A stretch of 12,704 bases of DNA from DAOUEG01 sp964589285 (GCA_964589285.1 CAZPSP010000075.1:1-12704); one strand, 5' to 3'. Shown: positions 1 through 7,252, numbered from the stretch's first letter. Translations and numbers: made by a program. Notes: generated by a model from the letters alone, not told the origin.

Positions 1-14
1 GGAGAGAAAGAATC

Positions 15-995
15 ATGAACGAGAGCTTGCTGGCACGGCTCGATCCGGAACTCAAGAAGCCGATCACGAACATGCTGAACATGCCGATGGGCATCAACTT
101 CGACGATATCCCGAAGTCAAGGGAAGACTCCAAACGCATGTCGGCGGCGATGAAGTCCATGCTGCCGGTCATCCCCGGCGTAAACGTAGAGAACCGTCTC
201 GTTACAGGCCCCGCAGGCGCGCCCGACGTGCCGGTGAGGATCTACCGTCCGGAAAAGAGCACCGGGGTACTGCCGGCTCTGCTCTGGATTCACGGCGGAG
301 GGTACATCATGGGAGACCTGGAGCAGGACGACAACCCGACCCGCCAGTTGACGCTCAACGCAAACTGCCTGGCCGTAGCGGTCGATTACCGCCTGGCTCC
401 TGAGAACCCGTTCCCGGCCCCGGTGGAGGACTGTTATGCCGCGCTTAAGTGGCTGGCGGAGAATGCACGGGAAATGGGAGCGGACAGCGCGCGGATAGCC
501 ATCGGTGGGGGGAGCGCGGGGGGCGGCCTGGCCGCCGGACTGGCGCTGCTGTCGCGCGACCGCGGCGAGGTGGATGTCCTGCACCAGTTCCTCATCTACC
601 CGATGATCGACGACCGCACCACGGAACCGGCCAGCGAGACCGTACCGGACGCCCTGTTCTGGACACGGCAGAGCAATCTGGTGGGCTGGCGCTGCTACCT
701 GGGCTGCGACCCCGCCGGCGAGGGCGTTTCCTGCTACGCGGCGGCTTCGAGGGCGGAATCCCTGGCGGGACTGCCGCCGGCGTACATCGCCGTGGGCGAC
801 CTGGACCTCTTTGCGAAGGAAGATGTGGAATATGCCCGGAGGCTCATCCACGCCGGCGTTTCCACCGAGCTGCATGTGTATCCCGGCGGACCGCACGCCT
901 TCGATATGCTGGCGCCTCAGGCGGACATTTCCCGGCGTTTCACCGGGGACTTCCACCGGGCCTTGAAGCGGGCATTGTGGGGAATAGAGGGCTGA
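15..995 (+). CDS. alpha/beta hydrolase, hormone-sensitive-lipase (family IV) esterase
   Basis: Probable cytoplasmic carboxylesterase hydrolysing short or medium acyl esters; the natural substrate cannot be told from sequence. The 326 residues have no signal peptide. The oxyanion-hole motif HGGG is at residues 93-96, followed by the family signature DYRLAPE at 124-130. The nucleophile elbow is GGSAGG with Ser167; most HSL members have GDSAGG, so the residue before the serine is Gly rather than Asp. The expected acid is Asp264 in GDLDLF and the catalytic His is His294 in GGPHAF, so the triad is complete. Residues 1-85 form the usual N-terminal cap. The ATG at 15 has a purine-rich GGAGAG about 8 nt upstream. 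It is followed by a 149-bp gap before rluB. Family assignment is firm, substrate unknown. Confidence 0.9.
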   Translation: MNESLLARLDPELKKPITNMLNMPMGINFDDIPKSREDSKRMSAAMKSMLPVIPGVNVENRLVTGPAGAPDVPVRIYRPEKSTGVLPALLWIHGGGYIMGDLEQDDNPTRQLTLNANCLAVAVDYRLAPENPFPAPVEDCYAALKWLAENAREMGADSARIAIGGGSAGGGLAAGLALLSRDRGEVDVLHQFLIYPMIDDRTTEPASETVPDALFWTRQSNLVGWRCYLGCDPAGEGVSCYAAASRAESLAGLPPAYIAVGDLDLFAKEDVEYARRLIHAGVSTELHVYPGGPHAFDMLAPQADISRRFTGDFHRALKRALWGIEG

Positions 996-1132
996 ACCAA
1001 GTCACGTATGGCTAGTACCGCTTGCGGAACCGCCTTTTGTTCTCTTGAGCATTATCTGGAAGTATGTTTGTATTTGCGGGCGGACTGAAATTTGACCTTT
1101 GAGTTTCCCTCGCCATCACCCATTAAACCCTG

Positions 1133-1138
1133 TATACT
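1133..1138 (+). promoter_or_regulatory. -10 element of rluB, predicted leaderless start
   Basis: TATACT lies 6 nt before the rluB ATG, so transcription would begin at or next to the A of the start codon. No ribosome binding site is visible upstream, and no convincing -35 sits at 16-18 nt; a TTGACC at 1092-1097 is too far away. The rest of the 996-1144 gap holds only a weak GCGG/CCGC hairpin followed by TTTTG near 1024-1040, which I do not call as a terminator. Confidence 0.4.
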
Positions 1139-1144
1139 TGATGT

Positions 1145-2293
1145 ATGCCTACTATACCACTCATTAGAGCTCTTACTGATGCCGGGATCGGCTCAAGGCG
1201 GCGGATGGCTGACGCCATCAAGCAGGGCCGCGTGGAAGTGAACGGCGTCATGGCGGAGTCCTTCAACCAGCCGGTGGACCCGGCGCGGGACAAGGTCTAC
1301 CTGAACGGCCAGCGGCTCAACCTCAAGGCGGAGCAGATCGTCTGCCTCATGATCAACAAGCCGGAGGGGGTCGTTTCCACCGCCGCGGATGAAAAAGGCC
1401 GTCCCACGGTGCTGGACCTCCTGCCTGCCAAATACAGGAAATACCGCCTGTTCCCGGTGGGACGGCTGGACATCGATACCACCGGCCTCCTGCTGCTGAC
1501 CAATGACGGCGACCTCACCTACCGGCTGACGCATCCGAAGTTCGAGCAGGAGAAGGAGTACCTCGTCCAGGTAGACGAGAAGCTGAACCGGGACGAGATA
1601 CAGCGGCTGGAACGGGGCATTCTACTGGAAGACGGCATGACCGCTCCCGCTGTGGTGAAACGGCTCATGAGCGGCGACTACAACTACCGAATCGTCATCC
1701 ATGAAGGCAGGAAGCGGCAGGTACGCCGGATGTTCGAGCATATCAGCCATCCAATCAAGGCCCTCAAACGGGCGCGTATCGGCACGCTGCGCATCGGGGA
1801 CCTGGAAGAAGGCGAAGTCCGGCCCCTGACCGGGAAGGAACTTAAAGAACTTACACACTCCGCCCGTTCACTACCCGCGAAGAAGTCTATCAAAAGGCCC
1901 GCTCAAACCGGTCCCCGGCCCAGTGCAAAGCCAGCAGTTCAACCATCAACGAGACCCTCGAACAAATTATCGATGAGACCGGCAACCGGACCGTCAAAGA
2001 AGCCCTCGACAAGACTGTCGGGGAAAACCCCGGGGAGACCTTCAAGCCGGCCTTCTTCGAGACCTGGAAACCGCCCGGGGCGGCCGGCCGGAAAGGCCGT
2101 GTCCAGCCTGGACGATAAACCAGGCAAACGTCCGCCGTTTTCTCTGGCCAAACCGAATCCTCGGCCATCATCGCGCAAATACACGAAACCCGGAGCTTCG
2201 CCAACGGGCACTCCCAGCAAGAAGTCTCAAACACGGTCTTCCGGCCATTCAGCAGAGCGCCCGCCGCGCTTTTCAAAACGCAAGCGCGTCTGA
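1145..2293 (+). CDS. rluB: RsuA/RluB-family rRNA pseudouridine synthase with long basic tail
   Basis: Converts a specific uridine of rRNA (23S for RluB) to pseudouridine. An S4 RNA-binding domain occupies about residues 5-55 (ALTDAGIGSRRRMADAI). The pseudouridine synthase domain spans about 65-235, with catalytic Asp109 in GRLDIDTTG and the conserved GRKRQVRRM at 188-196. Typical bacterial members end near residue 240. Here residues 241-382 form a low-complexity tail rich in Pro, Ser, Lys and Arg with only three acidic residues (Asp323, Asp324, Glu371), probably disordered and RNA-binding. The start is fixed: an in-frame TGA lies at 1139-1141 and the S4 fold starts almost at once. No ribosome binding site is visible. 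RsuA or RluF specificity cannot be excluded. Confidence 0.88.
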   Translation: MPTIPLIRALTDAGIGSRRRMADAIKQGRVEVNGVMAESFNQPVDPARDKVYLNGQRLNLKAEQIVCLMINKPEGVVSTAADEKGRPTVLDLLPAKYRKYRLFPVGRLDIDTTGLLLLTNDGDLTYRLTHPKFEQEKEYLVQVDEKLNRDEIQRLERGILLEDGMTAPAVVKRLMSGDYNYRIVIHEGRKRQVRRMFEHISHPIKALKRARIGTLRIGDLEEGEVRPLTGKELKELTHSARSLPAKKSIKRPAQTGPRPSAKPAVQPSTRPSNKLSMRPATGPSKKPSTRLSGKTPGRPSSRPSSRPGNRPGRPAGKAVSSLDDKPGKRPPFSLAKPNPRPSSRKYTKPGASPTGTPSKKSQTRSSGHSAERPPRFSKRKRV

Positions 2294-2299
2294 TATACT
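2294..2299 (+). promoter_or_regulatory. possible -10 element upstream of the acyl-CoA ligase gene
   Basis: TATACT begins directly after the rluB stop codon and would give a leader of about 85 nt for the acyl-CoA ligase gene. A second similar hexamer, TATACC, lies at 2340-2345. Neither has a good -35. The sequence from 2295 to 2307 has the form ATAC-N5-GTAT, also seen at the starts of rluB and mntP. Confidence 0.3.
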
Positions 2300-2390
2300 G
2301 GACGTATCCTTTTCCTTTACGCTGAAAGATATATGACTGTATACCGGCACGCCCGTCATCGCGGACGAAACAATCACAGCAGGAGTTAGC

Positions 2391-3932
2391 ATGGACCTCA
2401 AATCAGTACTGGAAAAGTCCGCGAGACGCTTCGGAGACAAGACCGCCATACTTATGGGTGAGCAGCGAGTTTCCTTCCGCCAGCTCAACGAGGACGCCAA
2501 CCGAGTCGCCCATGCGCTGCTGAAGCTGGGATTGAAAAAGGGCGACCGCGTGGCGACCATGCAGGGCTCCAACCCGGAGTTCGCGGCTGTGTTCTTCGGT
2601 ATCCTCAAGGCCGGTTGCATCGCGGTGCCGCTCGATTCCCGCTACGTGCCGGACGAACTCGCCAGCCTGTTCGCGGACTGCACGCCACGCGTCCTGGCCA
2701 TCGAAAAACCCCAGTCCGAAGGCATTCTTCCCTGCCTGGACCGGTTCCCTTCCATCGATCACGTCATCACCTTCGAGCCGGATGAAACCGTCCGCTCGAT
2801 TTCCTACCAGAGCATCCTCGCCGATAATCCAGCAACCAATCCGGACACTGTCATCGACCCCGCCGATATCTGCATCATCTCCTACACCGGCGGTCCCACC
2901 ATCAACCCGCACGGCGTCTGTCTTTCCCACGGTCCGATCTGCGAGGAGGCCAAGTGTTCCGCCGAGACCATCGGCCAGACCGAGGAAGACGTTTTCATCC
3001 AGTACGCCCTGCCCACCTACCACCAGTTCGGCCTGACCGCCGTCCTGCTGGCGTCCATCGCCACCGGCAACACGCTCGTCTCGGTGCCCGGCACCGGCCG
3101 GTCCGTGGACACCTTCATGAAAGCCGTCGAGGAGCACAAAGGCACCATCTACATGGGTGTGCCGTATATCTATTCGCTGATGGTGAACGTCGCCCGTCGC
3201 GAAGGCATCAAGTACGACCTCAGTTCGCTGCGGTTCATCGCCAGCGCCGGAGCTCCGCTGGAACCCGCCGTCATCCGCCTTTTCCAGCGCTATTTCAAGC
3301 GGACGATCCTGGACATGTACGGGCAGACGGAGTCCATCTGCCAGGCCACGGTGATGCCGCTCGACGGATCAGGCCCCATCGGCTCGTCCGGCAAGCCGAT
3401 GTCCTGCTGGGAACTGAAGATATTCGACGATGACGATAACGAGGTTCCAGCGGGCAATTTTGGAGAAATCGCCCTGCGCGGCCCCGTCATGACCTGTTTC
3501 TGGCAGAAACCCGAGGCCACCGCCCGGGTCTTACGGAACGGCTGGCTCCACACCGGGGACATGGGATACGTGGATGACAACGGGTTCCTGTTCATCACCG
3601 CCCGCAAGCGCCGCCTGGTGATTCTCAAGGGGCAGAACATCATTCCCTCCGATATCGAGAAAGTCCTGGAAAGCCACCCGTCCGTTGCCGAGGCGAAGGT
3701 CATGGGGGTGCTCGACCTCATCCGGGGAGAAACAGTAAGAGCACTGGTACGGCCGTTACCAGGACAGGTCGTCAACGACCACGAACTGCGCCAGTACTGC
3801 CAGGGCAAGATGGCGGACTACAAGCTGCCGCGCGAGATAATCATCGTCGATGAGATGCCAGAAGAAATCCCGAACTGGAAACGCCCACGGGACAAGGAGA
3901 AAGCGGACATCACACAAGAAGGAAAAGGCTAG
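2391..3932 (+). CDS. AMP-forming acyl-CoA ligase (class I adenylate-forming), divergent motifs
   Basis: A 513-residue member of the ANL superfamily, expected to activate a carboxylic acid with ATP and transfer it to CoA; the acid is unknown. Motif A5 is intact (YGQTE, 310-314), as are TGD at 388-390 and the A8 region GQNIIPSDIE at 414-423. Other core motifs are off-pattern. The P-loop, usually TSGTTGxPKG, reads TGGPTINPHG at 166-175, so its Ser/Thr pattern is changed and its Lys is His174. The hinge position, usually Asp or Lys, is Arg408. In A10 the usual GK is WK (Lys497). It may be an active ligase of an unusual clade or one with weakened adenylation. ATG 2391 has AGGAG at 2381-2385, 5 nt upstream. 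Its 3' end overlaps the opposing gene by 23 bp. Confidence 0.85.
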   Translation: MDLKSVLEKSARRFGDKTAILMGEQRVSFRQLNEDANRVAHALLKLGLKKGDRVATMQGSNPEFAAVFFGILKAGCIAVPLDSRYVPDELASLFADCTPRVLAIEKPQSEGILPCLDRFPSIDHVITFEPDETVRSISYQSILADNPATNPDTVIDPADICIISYTGGPTINPHGVCLSHGPICEEAKCSAETIGQTEEDVFIQYALPTYHQFGLTAVLLASIATGNTLVSVPGTGRSVDTFMKAVEEHKGTIYMGVPYIYSLMVNVARREGIKYDLSSLRFIASAGAPLEPAVIRLFQRYFKRTILDMYGQTESICQATVMPLDGSGPIGSSGKPMSCWELKIFDDDDNEVPAGNFGEIALRGPVMTCFWQKPEATARVLRNGWLHTGDMGYVDDNGFLFITARKRRLVILKGQNIIPSDIEKVLESHPSVAEAKVMGVLDLIRGETVRALVRPLPGQVVNDHELRQYCQGKMADYKLPREIIIVDEMPEEIPNWKRPRDKEKADITQEGKG

Positions 3933-4242
3933 CGTTCCAGACCACGATCCCGCTGTAGATATAAACGGCGCACCATGTAGAAATGACCCCCACCTTTGGC
4001 CAGTGCCGGTAGATGTCCCAAAGCAGCAGCGCGCACAGGACAGCCCCCACCACTTTAAGCGCCATAAAGGCGAAGTCCCCGATCATGGGCGCCAGGATCG
4101 GATTGGATTCCCAGGCCAATCCCATCGCCAGCAGGATTTCCGTCAGGATGCCGTCCAGGATGATGAGGCCGATCAGGCAGCCAAGCAGAGCAAACATTTT
4201 CTTCCTGGAGCTTTCGGTGAACAGCGATTTCAGGGTGGTCAT
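3910..4242 (-). CDS. small DUF5658-like membrane protein
   Basis: 110 residues with three predicted membrane segments, at about 16-40, 54-76 and 84-108, and a basic N-terminus. Asp30 and Thr34 in the first helix, the loop motif ESNP (45-48) and Lys63 in the second helix match my recollection of the DUF5658 pattern, a family of unknown function. Its ATG overlaps the TGA of the lipid kinase gene as ATGA, and AGGTGA lies just upstream, so translation is probably coupled to the kinase. This suggests a role in the same membrane-lipid context, but that is inference. The 3' end runs 23 bp into the convergent acyl-CoA ligase gene, with no terminator between them. Confidence 0.75.
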   Translation of the reverse strand: MTTLKSLFTESSRKKMFALLGCLIGLIILDGILTEILLAMGLAWESNPILAPMIGDFAFMALKVVGAVLCALLLWDIYRHWPKVGVISTWCAVYIYSGIVVWNASLFLLV

Positions 4243-5156
4243 ACGATCACCTTCAGCGCCTTGGGGAGTATTCTGAATTTGGCCGGGGCTTCGCCGAGCA
4301 GTTCACCGTCCGCCTGAAGCGGCAGAGGGCCGTTGCGGGACGCTATTTCAATTTCACGCGCTTGTTTCAACCGGATCTTGCGGTGGGTCAGGTGGGTGCC
4401 TTTATAAAGGCGCGGCAGCGAGAAGATGAAGTCTGGTTTGCTGATATCGCCGACGATGAGGACGTCGAACAGGCCGTCATCGAGTTCCGCGTTCGGCGCG
4501 GTATTCATGCCGCCGCCGCCGTAGCGGCCGTTATTCATGATGACCGTGCAGATGCGGTGCTGCGTTTCCTCGCCGTCAATTTTAATCGTAACGTCCTTGT
4601 TGCGGTAGGAGACCAACGTCCCGAAAGCTGCCAGCAGGTAGGACATCAGGCTGCCGAGGGACTTGTACTGCTGCGTGGTGCGGCGAACGATCTCGGCATC
4701 GAACCCGAGACCGGCAAAATTGGCGAAGAGCCGTTCCTGGCGGCCGCCGTTAGTCCCAAACTCAACGACGCCGAGGTCGACGTTCCTCGTCTGAGGTTCC
4801 ATGAGGCGGCGGCAGGCGACCGCGGCATCCCGGGAAGTCCCGAGCGTCCGGGCGTAATCGCTGCCCGTACCGGTACTGACGAACCCGAGTGAGACTTTTT
4901 CCCTGGCGCCGGAGCGGTGGAGGCCGTTAACGATCTCGTTCACGGTGCCGTCCCCGCCCACGGAGACAACGGTCTCGAAACCCCTCCCGGCGGCTGCCAC
5001 GGCAAGCTCGATGGCGTGACCGGGGCCTTCGGTGACGGCATGCTCGAACTGCAGCCCCTCGCGGCTGAACACTTCACGGATAATGGGCCATGCCTTGCCC
5101 GTTTTACCCGCTCCCGCCGCCGGATTGACGATAACGCTGGCGTAAGAAGTTTTCAA
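4239..5156 (-). CDS. diacylglycerol kinase family lipid kinase (DagK/YegS type)
   Basis: ATP-dependent kinase of diacylglycerol or a related lipid, acting at the inner face of the membrane in phospholipid turnover; sphingosine- or other lipid-specific relatives cannot be excluded. The 305 residues match the usual family length. The start motif VIVNPAAGAGK (8-18) and the nucleotide-binding GGDGT (67-71) mark the N-terminal domain. GTGSDYAR (96-103) replaces the common GTGNDFAR. DGLFDVLIV (227-235) and QADGE (281-285) mark the C-terminal domain. The start is TTG at 5154-5156: an in-frame TAG lies seven codons upstream, no ATG or GTG intervenes, and the family N-terminus fits. The ribosome binding site is weak (GAGCGG). 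It is the first gene of a two-gene operon with the DUF5658-like gene and has an elaborate control region (5181-5264). Confidence 0.92.
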   Translation of the reverse strand: MKTSYASVIVNPAAGAGKTGKAWPIIREVFSREGLQFEHAVTEGPGHAIELAVAAAGRGFETVVSVGGDGTVNEIVNGLHRSGAREKVSLGFVSTGTGSDYARTLGTSRDAAVACRRLMEPQTRNVDLGVVEFGTNGGRQERLFANFAGLGFDAEIVRRTTQQYKSLGSLMSYLLAAFGTLVSYRNKDVTIKIDGEETQHRICTVIMNNGRYGGGGMNTAPNAELDDGLFDVLIVGDISKPDFIFSLPRLYKGTHLTHRKIRLKQAREIEIASRNGPLPLQADGELLGEAPAKFRILPKALKVIV

Positions 5157-5180
5157 TGTCCGCTCGAATCGCTTCTACGT

Positions 5181-5196
5181 TAGTACTTAAGTACTA
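5181..5196. promoter_or_regulatory. 16-bp perfect palindrome, candidate operator of the lipid kinase operon
   Basis: TAGTACTTAAGTACTA is a perfect dyad spanning roughly +1 to +14 of the predicted transcript, a classic repressor position. Its core, AGTAC-N4-GTACT, also fits the cyanobacterial LexA consensus RGTACN3DGTWCB as I remember it. A MarR- or TetR-type regulator is equally possible. Confidence 0.55.
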
Positions 5197-5200
5197 CACT

Positions 5201-5209
5201 ACTATAGCA
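5201..5209 (-). promoter_or_regulatory. extended -10 promoter of the lipid kinase operon
   Basis: Read on the minus strand, TGC precedes TATAGT (5206-5201), an extended -10. There is no consensus -35; the nearest CAT(T)AA half-site ends 21 bp upstream of the hexamer. The predicted start near 5194 gives a leader of about 38 nt. Confidence 0.5.
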
Positions 5210-5227
5210 CACCCCCTACCTGCAAAT

Positions 5228-5264
5228 CATTAACGGTCATTAAGTTCTCATAAGGAATACATAA
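5228..5264. repeat. four phased CAT(T)AA direct repeats, candidate activator site
   Basis: CATTAA at 5228 and 5238, then CATAA at 5249 and 5260, so the steps are 10, 11 and 11 bp, close to one DNA turn each. On the minus strand they read TTATG, TTATG, TTAATG, TTAATG running toward the lipid kinase promoter. The arrangement resembles Pho-box or OmpR-type direct repeats bound by tandem winged-helix response regulators. No such regulator is encoded in the window. Confidence 0.45.
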
Positions 5265-5272
5265 AGAGGTTT

Positions 5273-6373
5273 TTATGATTCCAGGCCGGAGATGTCTATT
5301 CTCAAAAGGCGATCATCTTCCGGGGCCGGGCTGCCTCTCCCGTCCCGGTTGCTGGTCAGGACGTACAGGAAACCGTCCGGGCCGATGACGGCGGCACGCA
5401 GGCGCCCGTACTCATCTTGCAGGAACTCGCCGGTCATCTCGCCGTAATCATCACCCTGCACGCTCACCCGGTACAGTGTCTGTCCGCGCAGTCCGGTGAA
5501 GTAGACCGCCCCTTCGGAATATGCCAGGCCGGACGGCGCCCAGGTGGTGCTGCCGCTGTGGATGACCGGACTCACCATGCCTTCCCGCGTCTCGTCGCCG
5601 CGTATGACGGGCCAGCCGTAGTTATTGCCCGGTTCGATGAGGTTCAGTTCGTCAGTGGCGCTGGAGCCGTGTTCCGTGGACCAGAGCCGGCCTTGATCAT
5701 CCCAGGCCAGGCCCTCCGGGTTACGGTGGCCGTAAGTGCAGACCGGGGAACCGGTGAAGGGATTGTCAGCCGGAACGGAGCCGTCATCTTTAAGCCGCAG
5801 TATCTTACCGGCGAGGGAACCAAGGTCCTGGGCGTTTTTCTCGTCGCCGGCATCGCCGGTGGTGGCATAGAGGAGCCCGTCCGGCCCGAACTTGATGCGC
5901 CCGCCGTCGTGATTAGCCGCGCCGGGGATGCCTTCGATGATGGGTTCCTCGCCGGACAGCGCCATGTTCTGCATGGTAAACCGCGAGACCCGGTTGAAAA
6001 GTTCGCCGTTCTCTTCATAGGTATAGTAGACGTAGACCCAGCCGTTATCGGCGAAATCCGGGTGTACTGCAATGCCGAGGAGGCCGCCTTCGCCCACGGC
6101 CGTAACATTATCCAGGGTAAGGAGCGGGCCGTCCTGAAGGTTGCCGTCAGCACCAACGAGACGGATGCGACCGGGACGTTCGGTGAAGATGATGGAGCCG
6201 TCCGGGAGGAAGTCCAGCGACCAGGGGACTTCGAGACCGGTAACGATGGTGGTGACGGCCGGGTTCTCCTGGGCGTTGGCGTTGTCTTTGCCATCCTGGC
6301 AACCGGATAGAACCACCAGCCCGATGACAAGAAGGAGAGCAATTGCTGTAACGATGCTCATGAGCTTCTTCAT
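5273..6373 (-). CDS. PQQ-type glucose/sorbosone dehydrogenase-like lipoprotein
   Basis: A secreted six-bladed beta-propeller of the soluble aldose dehydrogenase (YliI/Asd) family, 366 residues. A lipoprotein signal peptide covers 1-24, with lipobox LSGC and lipidated Cys25, placing it on the outer face of the membrane. Conserved features are VPWSLDFLPDG (49-59), the family start; GEGGLLGIAVHPDF (94-107); NHDGGRIKFGPDG (154-166) with the expected catalytic His155; YGHRNPEGLAW (214-224); and STEHG (232-236). Members oxidise sugars using PQQ, but substrate and cofactor vary and no PQQ synthesis gene is in the window. The ATG at 6373 has a strong GGAGG 6 nt upstream. It stands alone, 117 bp before the lipid kinase gene, with no terminator seen between them. 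Confidence 0.88.
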   Translation of the reverse strand: MKKLMSIVTAIALLLVIGLVVLSGCQDGKDNANAQENPAVTTIVTGLEVPWSLDFLPDGSIIFTERPGRIRLVGADGNLQDGPLLTLDNVTAVGEGGLLGIAVHPDFADNGWVYVYYTYEENGELFNRVSRFTMQNMALSGEEPIIEGIPGAANHDGGRIKFGPDGLLYATTGDAGDEKNAQDLGSLAGKILRLKDDGSVPADNPFTGSPVCTYGHRNPEGLAWDDQGRLWSTEHGSSATDELNLIEPGNNYGWPVIRGDETREGMVSPVIHSGSTTWAPSGLAYSEGAVYFTGLRGQTLYRVSVQGDDYGEMTGEFLQDEYGRLRAAVIGPDGFLYVLTSNRDGRGSPAPEDDRLLRIDISGLES

Positions 6374-6406
6374 CTTCCACCTCCACCAGATAGCTCCTTA
6401 TCAAAT

Positions 6407-6412
6407 ATTATA
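6407..6412 (-). promoter_or_regulatory. -10 element of the sugar dehydrogenase gene
   Basis: A perfect TATAAT on the minus strand lies in an A+T-rich stretch (6397-6430), with a predicted start near 6400 and a leader of about 27 nt that ends in a strong ribosome binding site. No -35 better than 2-3 matches is found at 16-18 nt. Confidence 0.45.
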
Positions 6413-6419
6413 TTACTTG

Positions 6420-6601
6420 TTGAAAATTCACCTTTCCCTTTGCGAAATAGAGACGACTATGCGTGGGTCACCACGAAGGGCTGGAGGTACTGAAGAAGAT
6501 TCGCTGAGAGTGCACGATAGGCTGATTGGTACTGATTCAAATGCTCCGGGACAACAACGCCCGGTTCGAGTCGCCTACCCATCAGTGAAAAGTAAGGTCA
6601 T
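6420..6601. other. intergenic stretch with a small hairpin and a tRNA-3'-end-like string
   Basis: The largest gene-poor stretch in the window, between the two minus-strand genes. It holds a 5-bp hairpin (CCGGG 6546-6550 with CCCGG 6560-6564) followed by GGTTCGAGTC (6563-6572) and GCCTACCCATCA (6573-6584), which look like a T-loop and tRNA 3' end. The flanking bases do not form a T-arm or acceptor stem, so no tRNA is called. No convincing gene or terminator is present. Confidence 0.35.
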
Positions 6602-7252
6602 TCAGTGACTGCCTTTAAGGTCATCGATGATATCGAAGAAGGTATTGAATTCTGTACAAGACAGTCCCTCTTCACGGCATTTTGCCAGCAGGTCTTCCGT
6701 GGCGAACACCTTGTCTGCTATACGGGCTGGGAAGATATCCGATTCACCGTTGCCGATGTAGATTATGTCAAACCCCTGCTCTCTCATGTGGCGGACATGG
6801 GCTTCCTTGAGGCCTTCTTCGGATTCCTGGCCATCCAGGCCGACGTAACGTACCCGGACGCCGCCGGGGTAGAACTCGTTCTCCGCGGCGTACATCTTTA
6901 CGCCGGTAATACCGAGGTTATCCAGGATGGCCCGAACATAGAATTCCAGCCCGTTGCTAACGATGGATACCTTAAATCCCCTGGATTTGCAGAAAGCAAT
7001 GAACTCGTGAAACCCGTCTCTGATCTTCACACGGTCGCTGGAAAGCACCTTTTTGAGCATCGTTTCACGGTCAGCTTTGACCAGGCTGAAGACGCGGCGG
7101 TTGAACGTGCCCACCGGTATCTTGCCACTGCTGTATTCGGCCAGTATGTCACGCCAGGAAGGGTCGGCGTAGGTATCCAGCAACAGGTAGCTGACGTCTT
7201 CAAGCGTCACCGTGCCGTCGAAATCGATCTGGACCGCCGTTTTTATCTTCAT
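6602..7252 (-). CDS. MtnX-like HAD-IB phosphatase, downstream paralogue
   Basis: Cytoplasmic phosphatase of the HAD superfamily, closest by pattern to MtnX (the methionine salvage 2-hydroxy-3-keto-5-methylthiopentenyl-1-phosphate phosphatase) and to phosphoserine phosphatases. 216 residues. Motif I DFDGT has nucleophile Asp10 and acid Asp12. Motif II is Ser99 in SIVSNG and motif III Lys149. Motif IV reads GNGESD (167-172), so the first Asp of the usual GDxxxD is Asn168, while Asp172 is kept. The C-terminal LLAKCREEGL and FFDI resemble B. subtilis MtnX. The ATG overlaps the stop of the upstream paralogue as ATGA, with AGGT in front, so translation is probably coupled. No other methionine-salvage gene is nearby, so the substrate is uncertain. 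Confidence 0.83.
   Translation of the reverse strand: MKIKTAVQIDFDGTVTLEDVSYLLLDTYADPSWRDILAEYSSGKIPVGTFNRRVFSLVKADRETMLKKVLSSDRVKIRDGFHEFIAFCKSRGFKVSIVSNGLEFYVRAILDNLGITGVKMYAAENEFYPGGVRVRYVGLDGQESEEGLKEAHVRHMREQGFDIIYIGNGESDIFPARIADKVFATEDLLAKCREEGLSCTEFNTFFDIIDDLKGSH

Noticed and set aside
1024..1042. Weak hairpin with T-run after the esterase gene
   Set aside because: The stem is only 4-5 bp with competing pairings; too poor to call a terminator.
2403..3137. A 244-codon minus-strand frame in the acyl-CoA ligase gene
   Set aside because: It has no family features and lies wholly within a well-supported gene on the other strand.
6459..6608. A 49-residue plus-strand frame in the spacer
   Set aside because: There is no clear ribosome binding site and no recognisable sequence, and it overlaps the end of the HAD phosphatase gene.
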